A stretch of 64,000 nt of DNA from Caenispirillum bisanense (GTDB lineage Bacteria; Pseudomonadota; Alphaproteobacteria; Rhodospirillales; Rhodospirillaceae), in assembly GCF_900230255.1 (NCBI RefSeq), contig NZ_OCNJ01000010.1, forward strand, positions 89,247 through 153,246. Reading direction: 5' to 3'. The stretch's first letter is position 1. Every line of letters starts with the position of its first letter. Position numbers and translations under genes: made by a program. The notes beneath the pieces are model-generated. The model was not told where the DNA came from, made no database searches, and saw only the letters and a list, made by a program, of their open reading frames with translations. This document shows, one piece after another, positions 18,729 through 26,661 of the stretch.

Positions 18729-19973
18729 TCAGCCGGATGACCGAAGGGGCAGGCCGCCGTCGGGCTCGAGGATCGCCTCGACGATGCCCGGGATCTCGGC
18801 CGAGGCGGTGTTGGAATGCGCCTTCGGCCCGTCGACTCCCCGATCGATCTGCGCGAGCAGGCGGTGCACGATGCGCCGGAAGTCCTTCGGGCCGCGAAAC
18901 GACGCGCCCGCACCGGTTCGCTTGACCCACTTCAGCACCGGCGTTTCCTGGGGCAACGCCATGGTGCGGTCGAGCAGAAGGTGCAGGCCGAAACTCAGCG
19001 CCTCGCTGACGCTTCCCGGGCCGGGCTTGCCGACGAAGATGTCGGAGGCGCCGAGGTACTGCGGCACGTCGCGGGTGAAGCCGACCACGCGCGTCGGGAA
19101 GGGCCACTGCATCTGCGCCAGGGCGGCGGCCAGGTCGCGGTTGTGGCCGCACAGGAACAGGATCTGGGCGTCGGGGGGCTGGTCCGTCAGGGCCACCGCC
19201 ATCTCCCGCATGCGCCAGCCGCCGTGGGCGCCGTAGAGCATGCAGATCACCGGCTTGTCGGGCGCGAGCCCGAGCGCCGCCTTGGCGGCCGCCTTGTCGG
19301 CCGGCGGTCCGCCCTGGAACGACGGCTTCAGCAGCAGGCCCTGGGTACGGAACACCCGCCCGGCCAGCGCCTTGTAGCCGGTGGCGCGGCGATAGGAGTC
19401 CTCGGTACCGCAGATGGCGGCGTAATCGTCGCCCTTGGGGAACCAGATGTGGCGGCCGTATTCGGTCCAGTCGGTGATGAGCACCGCCTTGCGGACGTGG
19501 GCGCGGTCGGCGGATCGACGGCGGTAGTCGTTCACCGCGTCGAAGATGATGCGGTTGGACATGGGCAGGACGCTGATGACCATGTCCGGCTTCTGCTCTT
19601 CCAGATAGGCCGCGATGGCACGCTGCGCCTCGCGATGGACCATGCGGAAATTGAGCAGCACGCCGCCGTAGTAGGTCAGGCAGTAGAGTCCGGTCCTGCC
19701 GTCGCGAATGATCGACTGGTTGTAGATGTCTTCGGACGTGCGCCCGGTCAGGCGCCGCCACAGGTCCAGGTGCGGCACCAGGTCGACGTAGGGGTTGACC
19801 AGCGTCACCCGATAGGCGCCCGTCGCCTCCAGGATCTCCTTCAGCGCCGTCGCCGCCGCCACGTGCCCGCCGCCGGCCACGGTGTAGAAGACGACGACGT
19901 GCGTCTGCGTCGCCGGAGCGGGGCAGCTCGCCCCGCCCGGCGTCACCAGGGTGGAGGTGGCCGCGGCGGTCAC
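18729..19973 (-). CDS. MGDG-synthase-type glycosyltransferase (GT28 fold)
   Basis: 414 residues. The N-terminal domain (VVFYTVAGGGHVAAATALKE, glycine-rich loop 34-37) matches the MGDG-synthase N-domain of plant MGD1 and bacterial UgtP. The C-terminal nucleotide-sugar domain has FLCGHNRDL, RVVGFTRDVPQYLGASDI and GKPGPGSVSEAL (316-326), as in MurG/MGD enzymes. A GTG start at 19973 overlaps the TGA of the upstream methyltransferase (GTGA), so they are coupled. It should transfer a sugar from UDP-sugar to diacylglycerol or a related lipid at the inner membrane. Co-location with galE favours UDP-galactose. Glucosyl or other lipid acceptors cannot be excluded. Confidence 0.82.
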   Translation of the reverse strand: MTAAATSTLVTPGGASCPAPATQTHVVVFYTVAGGGHVAAATALKEILEATGAYRVTLVNPYVDLVPHLDLWRRLTGRTSEDIYNQSIIRDGRTGLYCLTYYGGVLLNFRMVHREAQRAIAAYLEEQKPDMVISVLPMSNRIIFDAVNDYRRRSADRAHVRKAVLITDWTEYGRHIWFPKGDDYAAICGTEDSYRRATGYKALAGRVFRTQGLLLKPSFQGGPPADKAAAKAALGLAPDKPVICMLYGAHGGWRMREMAVALTDQPPDAQILFLCGHNRDLAAALAQMQWPFPTRVVGFTRDVPQYLGASDIFVGKPGPGSVSEALSFGLHLLLDRTMALPQETPVLKWVKRTGAGASFRGPKDFRRIVHRLLAQIDRGVDGPKAHSNTASAEIPGIVEAILEPDGGLPLRSSG

Positions 19974-21193
19974 GCCGGCACCGGCTCGGGCGACGCCACG
20001 GGCGCCGGCGCCGTGTAGAGGTCGCTGCGGGTCAACGGCACCAGATCGCTCAGGCCGTTGGTGAACAGCACCTGGAACAGGCGGTTGTCGCCGTAGCGGA
20101 ACGACGACGCGCAGACTTCCAGGTAGAGGCGGTACATGCGCAGGAAGACGTCGTCGTAGGTGGCGCGGATCCAGTCCTCGTTGGCGCGGAAGTTCTCGAT
20201 CCAGTGGAAGAGCGTCAGCTCGTAGTGCAGGCGCAGGTTCTCCACGTCGACCACGTTCATGCCGTTGTCGCACACGCCGTCGATGAGCATGGACAGCGGC
20301 GGCACCTGGCCGCCGGGGAAGATGTAGCGGTCGAACCACGGGTCGGCGTTGCGCAGCACGTCGTTGCCGATGGTGTGCACGAGGCCGATGCCGCGCGGCT
20401 TCAGCAGCGCCTTGATCTTCTTGAAGCAGCCGGGAACGAAGCGGATGCCCACGTGCTCCATCATGCCGATGGAGGCGACCTTGTCGTAGGTTCCCTCCAG
20501 CTCGCGGTAGTCCTTCAGCTCGACACGGATGCGGTCCTGCAGGCCGAGGGCGGCGATGCGCTGCGTCGCGTAGTCCACCTGTTCCTTCGACAGGGTGACG
20601 CCGACGCCGGTGATGCCGTAGTGCTGCGCCGCGTGGATGAGGAAGCCGCCCCAGCCGCAGCCCAACTCGGCGATGTGGTCGCCCGGCTGCAGGCGCAGCT
20701 TGCGGGCCACCAGCTCCAGCTTGGCGGTCTGCGCCTCTTCCAGCGTCCGGTCGGGACGGTCGTAGTAGGCGCAGGTATAGGCCATGGTGGGGCCGAGGAA
20801 GCGGCGGTAGAACTCGTTGCCGACGTCGTAGTGGTGGGCGATGTTCTTGCGCGCGCCGGTCAGGGTGTTCTGCTTCAGGATGTGCAGGATCAGGATGCGG
20901 ATCTTCGACTTCAGCGACATGGAGTGGTCGGTGTAGCCGACCGCGAAGCCCAGGCGGAACAGCAGCTGCATGTCGCCGTCCACCTCGATGGCGCCGGTCA
21001 TGTAGGACTCGCCGAACCCGAGGAAGCCGTCGGCGATGACCGCCGAGGCGGCGGCCTTGTCGCGGAACGACAGGGTGAAGGCGGGAGCCGTGCCGATGGT
21101 GTGGACCTCGCCGTCCCAGAAGCGCACCGCGAAGCTGGCTTCGGGCACGGCGGCGTGCATGGCGTTGGCGATGTCCTTGAGGGCGTTCTTCAT
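19970..21193 (-). CDS. Cyclopropane-fatty-acid synthase-like SAM methyltransferase
   Basis: 407 residues from ATG 21193 (MKNALKDIAN). The SAM site is AELGCGWGGFLIHAA. Upstream, HHYDVGNEFYRRFLG and TCAYYDRPDRTLEEAQ are hallmark CFA-synthase motifs; further on come VGVTLSKEQ, SIGMMEHVG and YIFPGG. It should methylenate or methylate cis-unsaturated acyl chains in membrane phospholipids. The desaturase encoded 46 bases upstream would make such chains, and the downstream glycosyltransferase overlaps it by 4 bases. Family assignment is strong; whether the product is a cyclopropane or a methyl-branched chain is uncertain. Confidence 0.88.
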   Translation of the reverse strand: MKNALKDIANAMHAAVPEASFAVRFWDGEVHTIGTAPAFTLSFRDKAAASAVIADGFLGFGESYMTGAIEVDGDMQLLFRLGFAVGYTDHSMSLKSKIRILILHILKQNTLTGARKNIAHHYDVGNEFYRRFLGPTMAYTCAYYDRPDRTLEEAQTAKLELVARKLRLQPGDHIAELGCGWGGFLIHAAQHYGITGVGVTLSKEQVDYATQRIAALGLQDRIRVELKDYRELEGTYDKVASIGMMEHVGIRFVPGCFKKIKALLKPRGIGLVHTIGNDVLRNADPWFDRYIFPGGQVPPLSMLIDGVCDNGMNVVDVENLRLHYELTLFHWIENFRANEDWIRATYDDVFLRMYRLYLEVCASSFRYGDNRLFQVLFTNGLSDLVPLTRSDLYTAPAPVASPEPVPA

Positions 21194-21239
21194 GGCGAGA
21201 CGGGGCTCCCTGTCTGCGGGCGGTCGGGCAGGGCGATGC

Positions 21240-22184
21240 TCATGCGGCACCGTCGGCGGCGGAGGGCTTGGGCTTGGGGCCGCGGATGGCGGTCCAGTAC
21301 GACACCACGCTGTCGCCGTAACCGGGAACGGTGGCCTTCAGGTGGGCGTGCAGGGCGGGCAGGTTGTGGTAGGGCACGCCCGGGTACATGTGATGCGCCG
21401 TGTGGTAGCGGAACCCGATGGGCTGGATCAGCAGGGCGAGCGGCGTCTCGACCGTGAAGCTGTCGCGCATCTGGTCGCGCCGCACCGAGGTCTCGGCGTA
21501 AGTCTCCAGTTCGTGCTCCAGCGGAATGCGCAGGACGACGATGAGCCAGGCCCCCACCAGCACGGCGTAATAGAGCGGCAGGGCCTGCGGCACCAGGACG
21601 GCGAAGGTCGCGAAGACGAGCAGGTAGTAGCGCGACAGCCACGTCACTTCCGCCTTCTTGTCGTCGGGCAGCGGCGTGCTGACGGAGAAGTTGAACCGCC
21701 GCCGCGTGAAGCGGTCCAGCCGCTCCTCCAGTTCCACGCCGCCGATGCTGGCGATGACGGCCTGGAGCAGGGTGTAGACCGGCGTGACGAGCGGCAGGCC
21801 GATCAGCACGAAGGCCATCAGCAGCCTGTTGCTGCGGACCAGCAGGTACTGGGGGTCGTCCTTGGTGCGGAAGATGCCCGTGGTGTGGTGCGCCTTGTGC
21901 GGCCCGACGAAGCGGGCGGTGGGCACCAGGATGACGGCGCCGCAGGTGAGGTGCCACGCCCAGTAGAAGGGCTTCATGCGCGCCTCGTTGGGGCGGTGCG
22001 AGATTTCGTGGCCGAAGATGCCCGCGCGCGCCAGGAAGGCGGCGGCGAGGCCCCAGGCGACGACGACCAGCGGGCCGTCCGTCTGCACACCCCACGCGAA
22101 GGCGGCCGCGAAGACGGCCATGGACACCAGGAAGTCGCGGAAATACACCGCCGGTTTCGCTTCGAAGTACGCTCTGTCGATCAT
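21240..22184 (-). CDS. Membrane fatty acid desaturase
   Basis: 314 residues with several membrane helices. The three di-iron histidine boxes are complete: GHEISH (His 59 and 63), HKAHH (96-100) and YHTAHH near 275. Spacing and length fit the integral-membrane acyl-lipid/acyl-CoA desaturases. A good ribosome site (GGAGGGG) precedes ATG 22184. It introduces a cis double bond into acyl chains, which the next gene's CFA-type enzyme would modify. It lies between galE and the CFA gene with gaps of 30 and 46 bases, in one operon. Confidence 0.9.
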   Translation of the reverse strand: MIDRAYFEAKPAVYFRDFLVSMAVFAAAFAWGVQTDGPLVVVAWGLAAAFLARAGIFGHEISHRPNEARMKPFYWAWHLTCGAVILVPTARFVGPHKAHHTTGIFRTKDDPQYLLVRSNRLLMAFVLIGLPLVTPVYTLLQAVIASIGGVELEERLDRFTRRRFNFSVSTPLPDDKKAEVTWLSRYYLLVFATFAVLVPQALPLYYAVLVGAWLIVVLRIPLEHELETYAETSVRRDQMRDSFTVETPLALLIQPIGFRYHTAHHMYPGVPYHNLPALHAHLKATVPGYGDSVVSYWTAIRGPKPKPSAADGAA

Positions 22185-22214
22185 GTCGGCCGCCCCCTCC
22201 CCTCCCGTGCCCCG

Positions 22215-23216
22215 TCACACCGCCACGGCGGCCTGGGCGGCGGCGCTGGTATGCCATGCCCAGGCGTCGGCGATGATGGAGGTCAGGTCGCTGCGCCGCG
22301 GCGTCCACGACAGGGCGGCCATGGCGCGCGAGGGGTCGCCGACCAGGGCCGGCGGGTCGCCGGCACGGGCGTCACGGTGTTCTGTCGGCACCGGCACGCC
22401 CGCCACGGCCTCCAGGCTGTCGAGCACCTGGAGCACCGAGGCGCCGGTCCCGGTGCCCAGGTTGAAGGTGGTCGACGCGCCGCCGTCCAGCAGCCGCTTC
22501 AGGGCGAGCACGTGGGCCTCCGCCAGATCGGAGACGTGGATGAAGTCGCGGATGCACGATCCGTCCGCCGTCGGGTAGTCGGTGCCGAACACGGCGAAGG
22601 CGCCACGTTCGCCGCGGGCGGCCTGCACGGCCAGCGGGATCAGGTGGGTCTCGTGGCGGTGCGCCTCGCCGATGGTGCCCTCGGGGTCGGCGCCGGCGGC
22701 GTTGAAATAGCGCAGGTTGGTCCAGCTCATGCCCGTCGCCGCGCCCATGTCGGCGATCATCCGCTCGGCCACCAGCTTGGAGCGGCCGTAGGGATTGATG
22801 GGGTCGCAGGGGTGGCTCTCCGGCGCCGGCGTCGCATGGAGCACGCCGTAGGTCGCGGCGGTGCTGGAGAAGATCAGCGCCTGGATGCCGGCCTCGGCCA
22901 TGACGTCCAGCAGGGTGAGCGTGCCGGCGACGTTCACGTCGTAGAAGGGGAAGGGTGCCAGCAGGGACTCGCCCACCTCGATCCGGCCGGCGAAGTGCAG
23001 CACGGCTTCCGGCCGGTAGGCGGCGACCACGGCGCGCAGGCGGTCGCGGTCGCGGATGTCGCCGCGCTCCAGCGGTCCCCACTGCACCGCCCAGGCGTGG
23101 CCGTTGGAGAGGTCGTCGTAGGCGACGGGCGTCCATCCGGCCTCGGCCAGGGCCTTGCAGACGTGGCTGCCGATATAGCCGGCGCCACCCGTCACGAGAA
23201 CGGCCCTTGCTTGCAT
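22215..23216 (-). CDS. galE: UDP-glucose 4-epimerase
   Basis: 333 residues, an extended SDR. The NAD-binding motif is VTGGAGYIGSHV at the N-terminus. The catalytic Ser is in FSSTAATYG, and the Tyr/Lys pair in NPYGRSK; RYFNAAG and GDGSCIRDFIHVSDLA-like segments complete the GalE pattern. It interconverts UDP-glucose and UDP-galactose in the cytosol. It is the first gene of a lipid operon (galE, desaturase, CFA-like, MGDG-type transferase), which suggests its role here is to supply UDP-galactose for glycolipids. GAGG lies about 8 bases before the ATG. Confidence 0.93.
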   Translation of the reverse strand: MQARAVLVTGGAGYIGSHVCKALAEAGWTPVAYDDLSNGHAWAVQWGPLERGDIRDRDRLRAVVAAYRPEAVLHFAGRIEVGESLLAPFPFYDVNVAGTLTLLDVMAEAGIQALIFSSTAATYGVLHATPAPESHPCDPINPYGRSKLVAERMIADMGAATGMSWTNLRYFNAAGADPEGTIGEAHRHETHLIPLAVQAARGERGAFAVFGTDYPTADGSCIRDFIHVSDLAEAHVLALKRLLDGGASTTFNLGTGTGASVLQVLDSLEAVAGVPVPTEHRDARAGDPPALVGDPSRAMAALSWTPRRSDLTSIIADAWAWHTSAAAQAAVAV

Positions 23217-23397
23217 CGCCGCGATCCTCGAAAGTCCTGAACAGTCGATTTCTGTCGTATTGCGATTTGGTGAAGTAGGAACCGAAACCGCAGCGCGAGC
23301 GGGAGGTTTTCACGGTGGGTTTTCGAAGTCAATGTGAACCGCGCCAAACATGGACGAAAGTCATAGTCGTAGACCTTGGTCGGTAAGGGTTATTTGA

Positions 23398-24564
23398 ATG
23401 TGGTTTATTCCTCGTCCGAGCCGTCGAGTGCCCGGGCCTCCTGTGGATATCGTGGTCCTGACGACCGCGGCGCTGCCGTGGCGCACCGGTCCGTCCATCT
23501 TCTCCCTGTGGCATGCCGGCGGTCTCGCCGCCCTGGGCCATCGCGTGGCCTACGGCGTGCCGTGGCTGGATGCGGCGTCGCAGAAGCGCCTGTGGGGCGA
23601 AGTCCTGTTCGCCGACGAGGACGCCCAGGCCGACTGGCTGCGGGCCGAGGCGCAGCGGCTCGGCGTGCCGCCGCTGCCGGAGGTCTTCTTCTTCGACGGC
23701 GTGTTTTCCCGCTCCATGTTCAGCATCTTCATCACCGAGGACGCTTTCGCCGCCGCCCCGCCGGCCCGCGCCATCCTGGTGCAGGAGCCGGAGCATTTCG
23801 GCTGGCTGCCGGTGACCAGTCCGCGCCGGCGGGTCGCCGCCGACAAGGTCGTCGGCATCGTGATGACCAACTACGGCTACTACATCCGCCGCCCCGGCCG
23901 TCCCGACCGCGCGGTCTTCGCCGCCGGGGTGGAGCGCACCCACAAGCAGCTCATGCGCCGCTTCACCGACGTCGTCGTGCCGCTGTCGCCGGCCCTCGAC
24001 CTGCGGGGGCTGGAGGACATGACGGAGTGGCGGCAGGTGACCGGTGTGCTGCGCGCCTTCGCCGAGGTGCCGCCGGTGGCCGAGGGCGACGACGGCGTCT
24101 ACTTCCTCGGCCGCCTGACCTGGGACAAGGGCCTGCGGGACGTGATCGACGCCGCCGCCCGCCTGGACGTGCCGGTGGACGTCTACGGCGAGGGGCCCGA
24201 CCAGGCCGCCATCCGCGCCGCCGCCGCCGAGGCGGGGGCGCCGCTGCGCTTCCTCGGCGGGACGGCGAGCCCGTGGGAGGTGATGCGGCCCTACCGGGTG
24301 TTCTTCAACCCGTCGCTGTCGGAAGTGCTGTGCTCCACCACCGCCGAGGCGCTGGTCGCCGGCCGGCACGTGGTGCTGCCGCGCTGCCCGGCCAACGAAC
24401 CGTTCTACGACCTGCCCAACGTCCACCTCTACGACACGCCGGCGGAGATGGACGCCGCCCTCCGTCACGCCCGCACGGCCGCGGTGGAGCCGCCGACGGT
24501 GGCGCGGGCGCGCTTCGACTGGGAGGCGGTGTGCCGCTCGGTGGCCGACCTGCTGCTGTCGTGA
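23398..24564 (+). CDS. Digalactosyldiacylglycerol-synthase-like glycosyltransferase (GT4)
   Basis: 388 residues. Several segments are what I recall from plant DGD1/DGD2 rather than generic GT4 enzymes: DIVVLTTAALPWRTG near the N-terminus, VPWLD, VQEPEHFGW (128-136), VVGIVMTNYGYYIRR (151-165), YFLGRLTWDKG and FFNPSLSEVLCSTTAEAL (302-319). The last contains the donor-binding acidic region, followed by PANEPFYDLPNVHLY, matching DGD's HPSNEFF and FPNC segments. It should add a second galactose to monogalactosyl lipid using UDP-galactose. It is divergent from the galE-desaturase-CFA-MGD operon with a 181-base shared promoter region. There is no plastid-type N-extension. The exact sugar remains inferred. 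Confidence 0.82.
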   Translation: MWFIPRPSRRVPGPPVDIVVLTTAALPWRTGPSIFSLWHAGGLAALGHRVAYGVPWLDAASQKRLWGEVLFADEDAQADWLRAEAQRLGVPPLPEVFFFDGVFSRSMFSIFITEDAFAAAPPARAILVQEPEHFGWLPVTSPRRRVAADKVVGIVMTNYGYYIRRPGRPDRAVFAAGVERTHKQLMRRFTDVVVPLSPALDLRGLEDMTEWRQVTGVLRAFAEVPPVAEGDDGVYFLGRLTWDKGLRDVIDAAARLDVPVDVYGEGPDQAAIRAAAAEAGAPLRFLGGTASPWEVMRPYRVFFNPSLSEVLCSTTAEALVAGRHVVLPRCPANEPFYDLPNVHLYDTPAEMDAALRHARTAAVEPPTVARARFDWEAVCRSVADLLLS

Positions 24565-24583
24565 CGGCCGCCGGCGCGGCGCC

Positions 24584-25732
24584 TCAGAGCAGGCCGCTCC
24601 AGAAGGCGGCGCCGCCGGCGAAGAAGTGCAGCAGCGTCACGCCGGCCAGGTTGCGGTGGCGCAGGTAGACGGCGCCGAACAGCAGGCCCGACAGGATCGT
24701 CACCACCACCGCCATGAAGCCGAAGTGGATGTGGAAGACGCCGAACAGCGTCGACGACAGCACCACCGACTGCAGGCCGCGGCGGTCGTCGAGGAAGCGC
24801 TGGAACGACGACTGCAGCAGCCCGCGCGCCACCAGTTCCTGCAGCACGCTGTGGAAGAAGTAGCCGGTGGTCGGCCCCCATTCGGCGGGCACCGGCGTGC
24901 CGGCATGGATGCCGGTGGTGCGCAGGACCCAGGCGGCGGCGAAGGCGACGGCGACCGTCGCCGCCGACAGGATGGCGCCCTCGACGATGGAGCGCTTCAT
25001 CCCGATGGTGGTGATGCCGAGGTCCCGCAGCGGGATCTTCATGCGCCAGATCACCAGCGACGTCGGGATCATGATGATGAGCAGATAGACCCAGGCGAAG
25101 GTCGGCGTGAAGATGTCGACGTCGAGGATCTGCTTGGACAGGATGTCGTTGACCAGCAGGCCGATGGTCATCAGGCCGAGGGCGTAGATGAAGAACCGGC
25201 CGAAATGCTGGCGTTCCTTGATCGCCGCCATTTCGCGCTCGACGGCGGCGACGTACTTGTCGGTCTGGGTCCGCATGCGGTTGGTGACGGCGACGGCGAG
25301 GCTGCTGCGGATGGCGGCGAGCACCTGCTCGCCGTTGGGCAGCGCCAGGACCTTCGCCGGCGCGATCTCGGTCAGGCGGCAGTCGGTGGCGGCGCGCACC
25401 GACGCCGACCGCGGCTGACCGTCGAGCAGCGCCATCTCGCCGAGGATGGCCCCGGCGGGCAGGGTCGCGAGGATGCGTTCGCCGCCGTCGATCCCCAGCG
25501 CGCGGAACACGGTGACGTTGCCGTCCTCGATGAGGTAGAGCGAGTCCGTCCGGTCGCCTTCGGTCATGATCGTGGCGCCGGCGGCGACGTGGCGGACCAC
25601 CATCGCCTGCCGGACGGCGTCGGCCATGGCCGGCGACAGGCCGGGCAGGATCTTGTCCAGGGCGTCCCGCGGCGATGCCGCAGGGGCCTCTGAACTCGGG
25701 GCCGGGGGGACGGAGGCGAGGGGCGATGTCAT
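24584..25732 (-). CDS. Cyclic-nucleotide-binding domain fused to CPBP (CAAX/Abi-type) membrane protease
   Basis: 382 residues. Residues about 30-150 form a cNMP-binding domain (GATIMTEGDRTDSLYLIEDG, then AILGEMALLDGQPRSASVRAA, carrying the GE and R of the phosphate-binding cassette). After about six membrane helices the C-terminal half has CPBP motifs: LQELVARGLLQ, FGVFHIHFG and LLHFFAG. The first motif is normally EE-x3-R; here the first Glu is Gln (QELVAR), so catalysis may be altered. It could be a membrane protease gated by cAMP or a related ligand. It is convergent with the DGD-like gene. Confidence 0.8.
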   Translation of the reverse strand: MTSPLASVPPAPSSEAPAASPRDALDKILPGLSPAMADAVRQAMVVRHVAAGATIMTEGDRTDSLYLIEDGNVTVFRALGIDGGERILATLPAGAILGEMALLDGQPRSASVRAATDCRLTEIAPAKVLALPNGEQVLAAIRSSLAVAVTNRMRTQTDKYVAAVEREMAAIKERQHFGRFFIYALGLMTIGLLVNDILSKQILDVDIFTPTFAWVYLLIIMIPTSLVIWRMKIPLRDLGITTIGMKRSIVEGAILSAATVAVAFAAAWVLRTTGIHAGTPVPAEWGPTTGYFFHSVLQELVARGLLQSSFQRFLDDRRGLQSVVLSSTLFGVFHIHFGFMAVVVTILSGLLFGAVYLRHRNLAGVTLLHFFAGGAAFWSGLL

Positions 25733-25766
25733 CGGGTGTCCGTGGTGCGGGCGGCGCTGGGCAGGG

Positions 25767-26441
25767 TCAGGCGGTGGTGGTGGAGGGCGCGGGAACAGGA
25801 GCCCCGGCGGGCCGCGGCCGGTCGTCGTCGAGCGCCCGGCCGGCGAAGTAGAAGGCCACGACCGCCGGCATCAGGGCAATATGGTAGGTGGCATAGATGC
25901 CGAGGCCGGCGATGCCCTCGTACCCCACCAGCGGCAGGGCGGAGGCGCCGAAGGTGATGACGATGCCGGCGATCATGGCGGGCGAGCCGGTGCCGCGGCG
26001 CAGGCCGGCGATGCTCAGGACCAGCAGCAGCAGCAGGGCCGTGGAATAGCCGGCGATGACGATGAAGAAGTTGTCCGACAGGAACACCAGGACGACCACC
26101 GCCGCATTGCCGATGGCGCCCAGCGCCAGCACCACCCGGCGGGCCTGCGGGCCGAGGAAGCGGACGGCCGCGACCGCGATCATCAGGAAGGACACCACGG
26201 CGACCAGCGCCCGGTTCACGCTCATCAGCGTCGGGTGCAGCGGGTGATCGACGGGCTCGAAGAAGCCGTGGTCGATGGCGCCGACCAGGAAGACGGCGGC
26301 GATCAGGGTCATGGTCCAGGCCCACAGGCCCGCGGCCGACATCGTCCGCAGGCCGGGGCGGAACAGCAAGCCGGCCGCGAAGGCCTGCAGGCTCGCCAGG
26401 ATGACGTCGGTCAGGGCGGACAGGGCGAGTTCGGACAACAT
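25767..26441 (-). CDS. Conserved seven-helix membrane protein of unknown function
   Basis: 224 residues from ATG 26441 (MLSELALSALTDV), chosen because GAGGG lies 6 bases upstream; the longer frame lacks a site. About seven hydrophobic segments are visible with few charged residues between them. A conserved-looking stretch AIDHGFFEPVDHPLHP, with several His and acidic residues, might bind a metal or lipid. I do not recognise the family with certainty. It is 34 bases upstream of the cNMP/CPBP gene on the same strand, so both are probably co-expressed. Confidence 0.7.
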   Translation of the reverse strand: MLSELALSALTDVILASLQAFAAGLLFRPGLRTMSAAGLWAWTMTLIAAVFLVGAIDHGFFEPVDHPLHPTLMSVNRALVAVVSFLMIAVAAVRFLGPQARRVVLALGAIGNAAVVVLVFLSDNFFIVIAGYSTALLLLLVLSIAGLRRGTGSPAMIAGIVITFGASALPLVGYEGIAGLGIYATYHIALMPAVVAFYFAGRALDDDRPRPAGAPVPAPSTTTA

Positions 26442-26661
26442 GGAAAACCCTCGCGGCAGGGGGCAGACGACCGCCCGATTTCGGCCGGGCGACGGGCGGG
26501 CATTCAACCCTGAAATTTCTACTCGTTGCCGTTGTATCGCCGATCTGGTTTGCTAGTCATCGAGTTTTTCGTGTTCCAACCGGAACAGGACCGATCGTCC
26601 GGTCCCGTCGCGGCACAGGCCGCAGGGGTCGGCGGCGGGGACGGAGGGGGCTTGGGGGCCC

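Noticed and set aside
18729..24564. Cyanobacterial or plastid-derived transfer as the source of the galactolipid genes
   Set aside because: GC content and codon use look like the neighbours, and no photosynthesis or mobile genes are present, so recent transfer is not supported.
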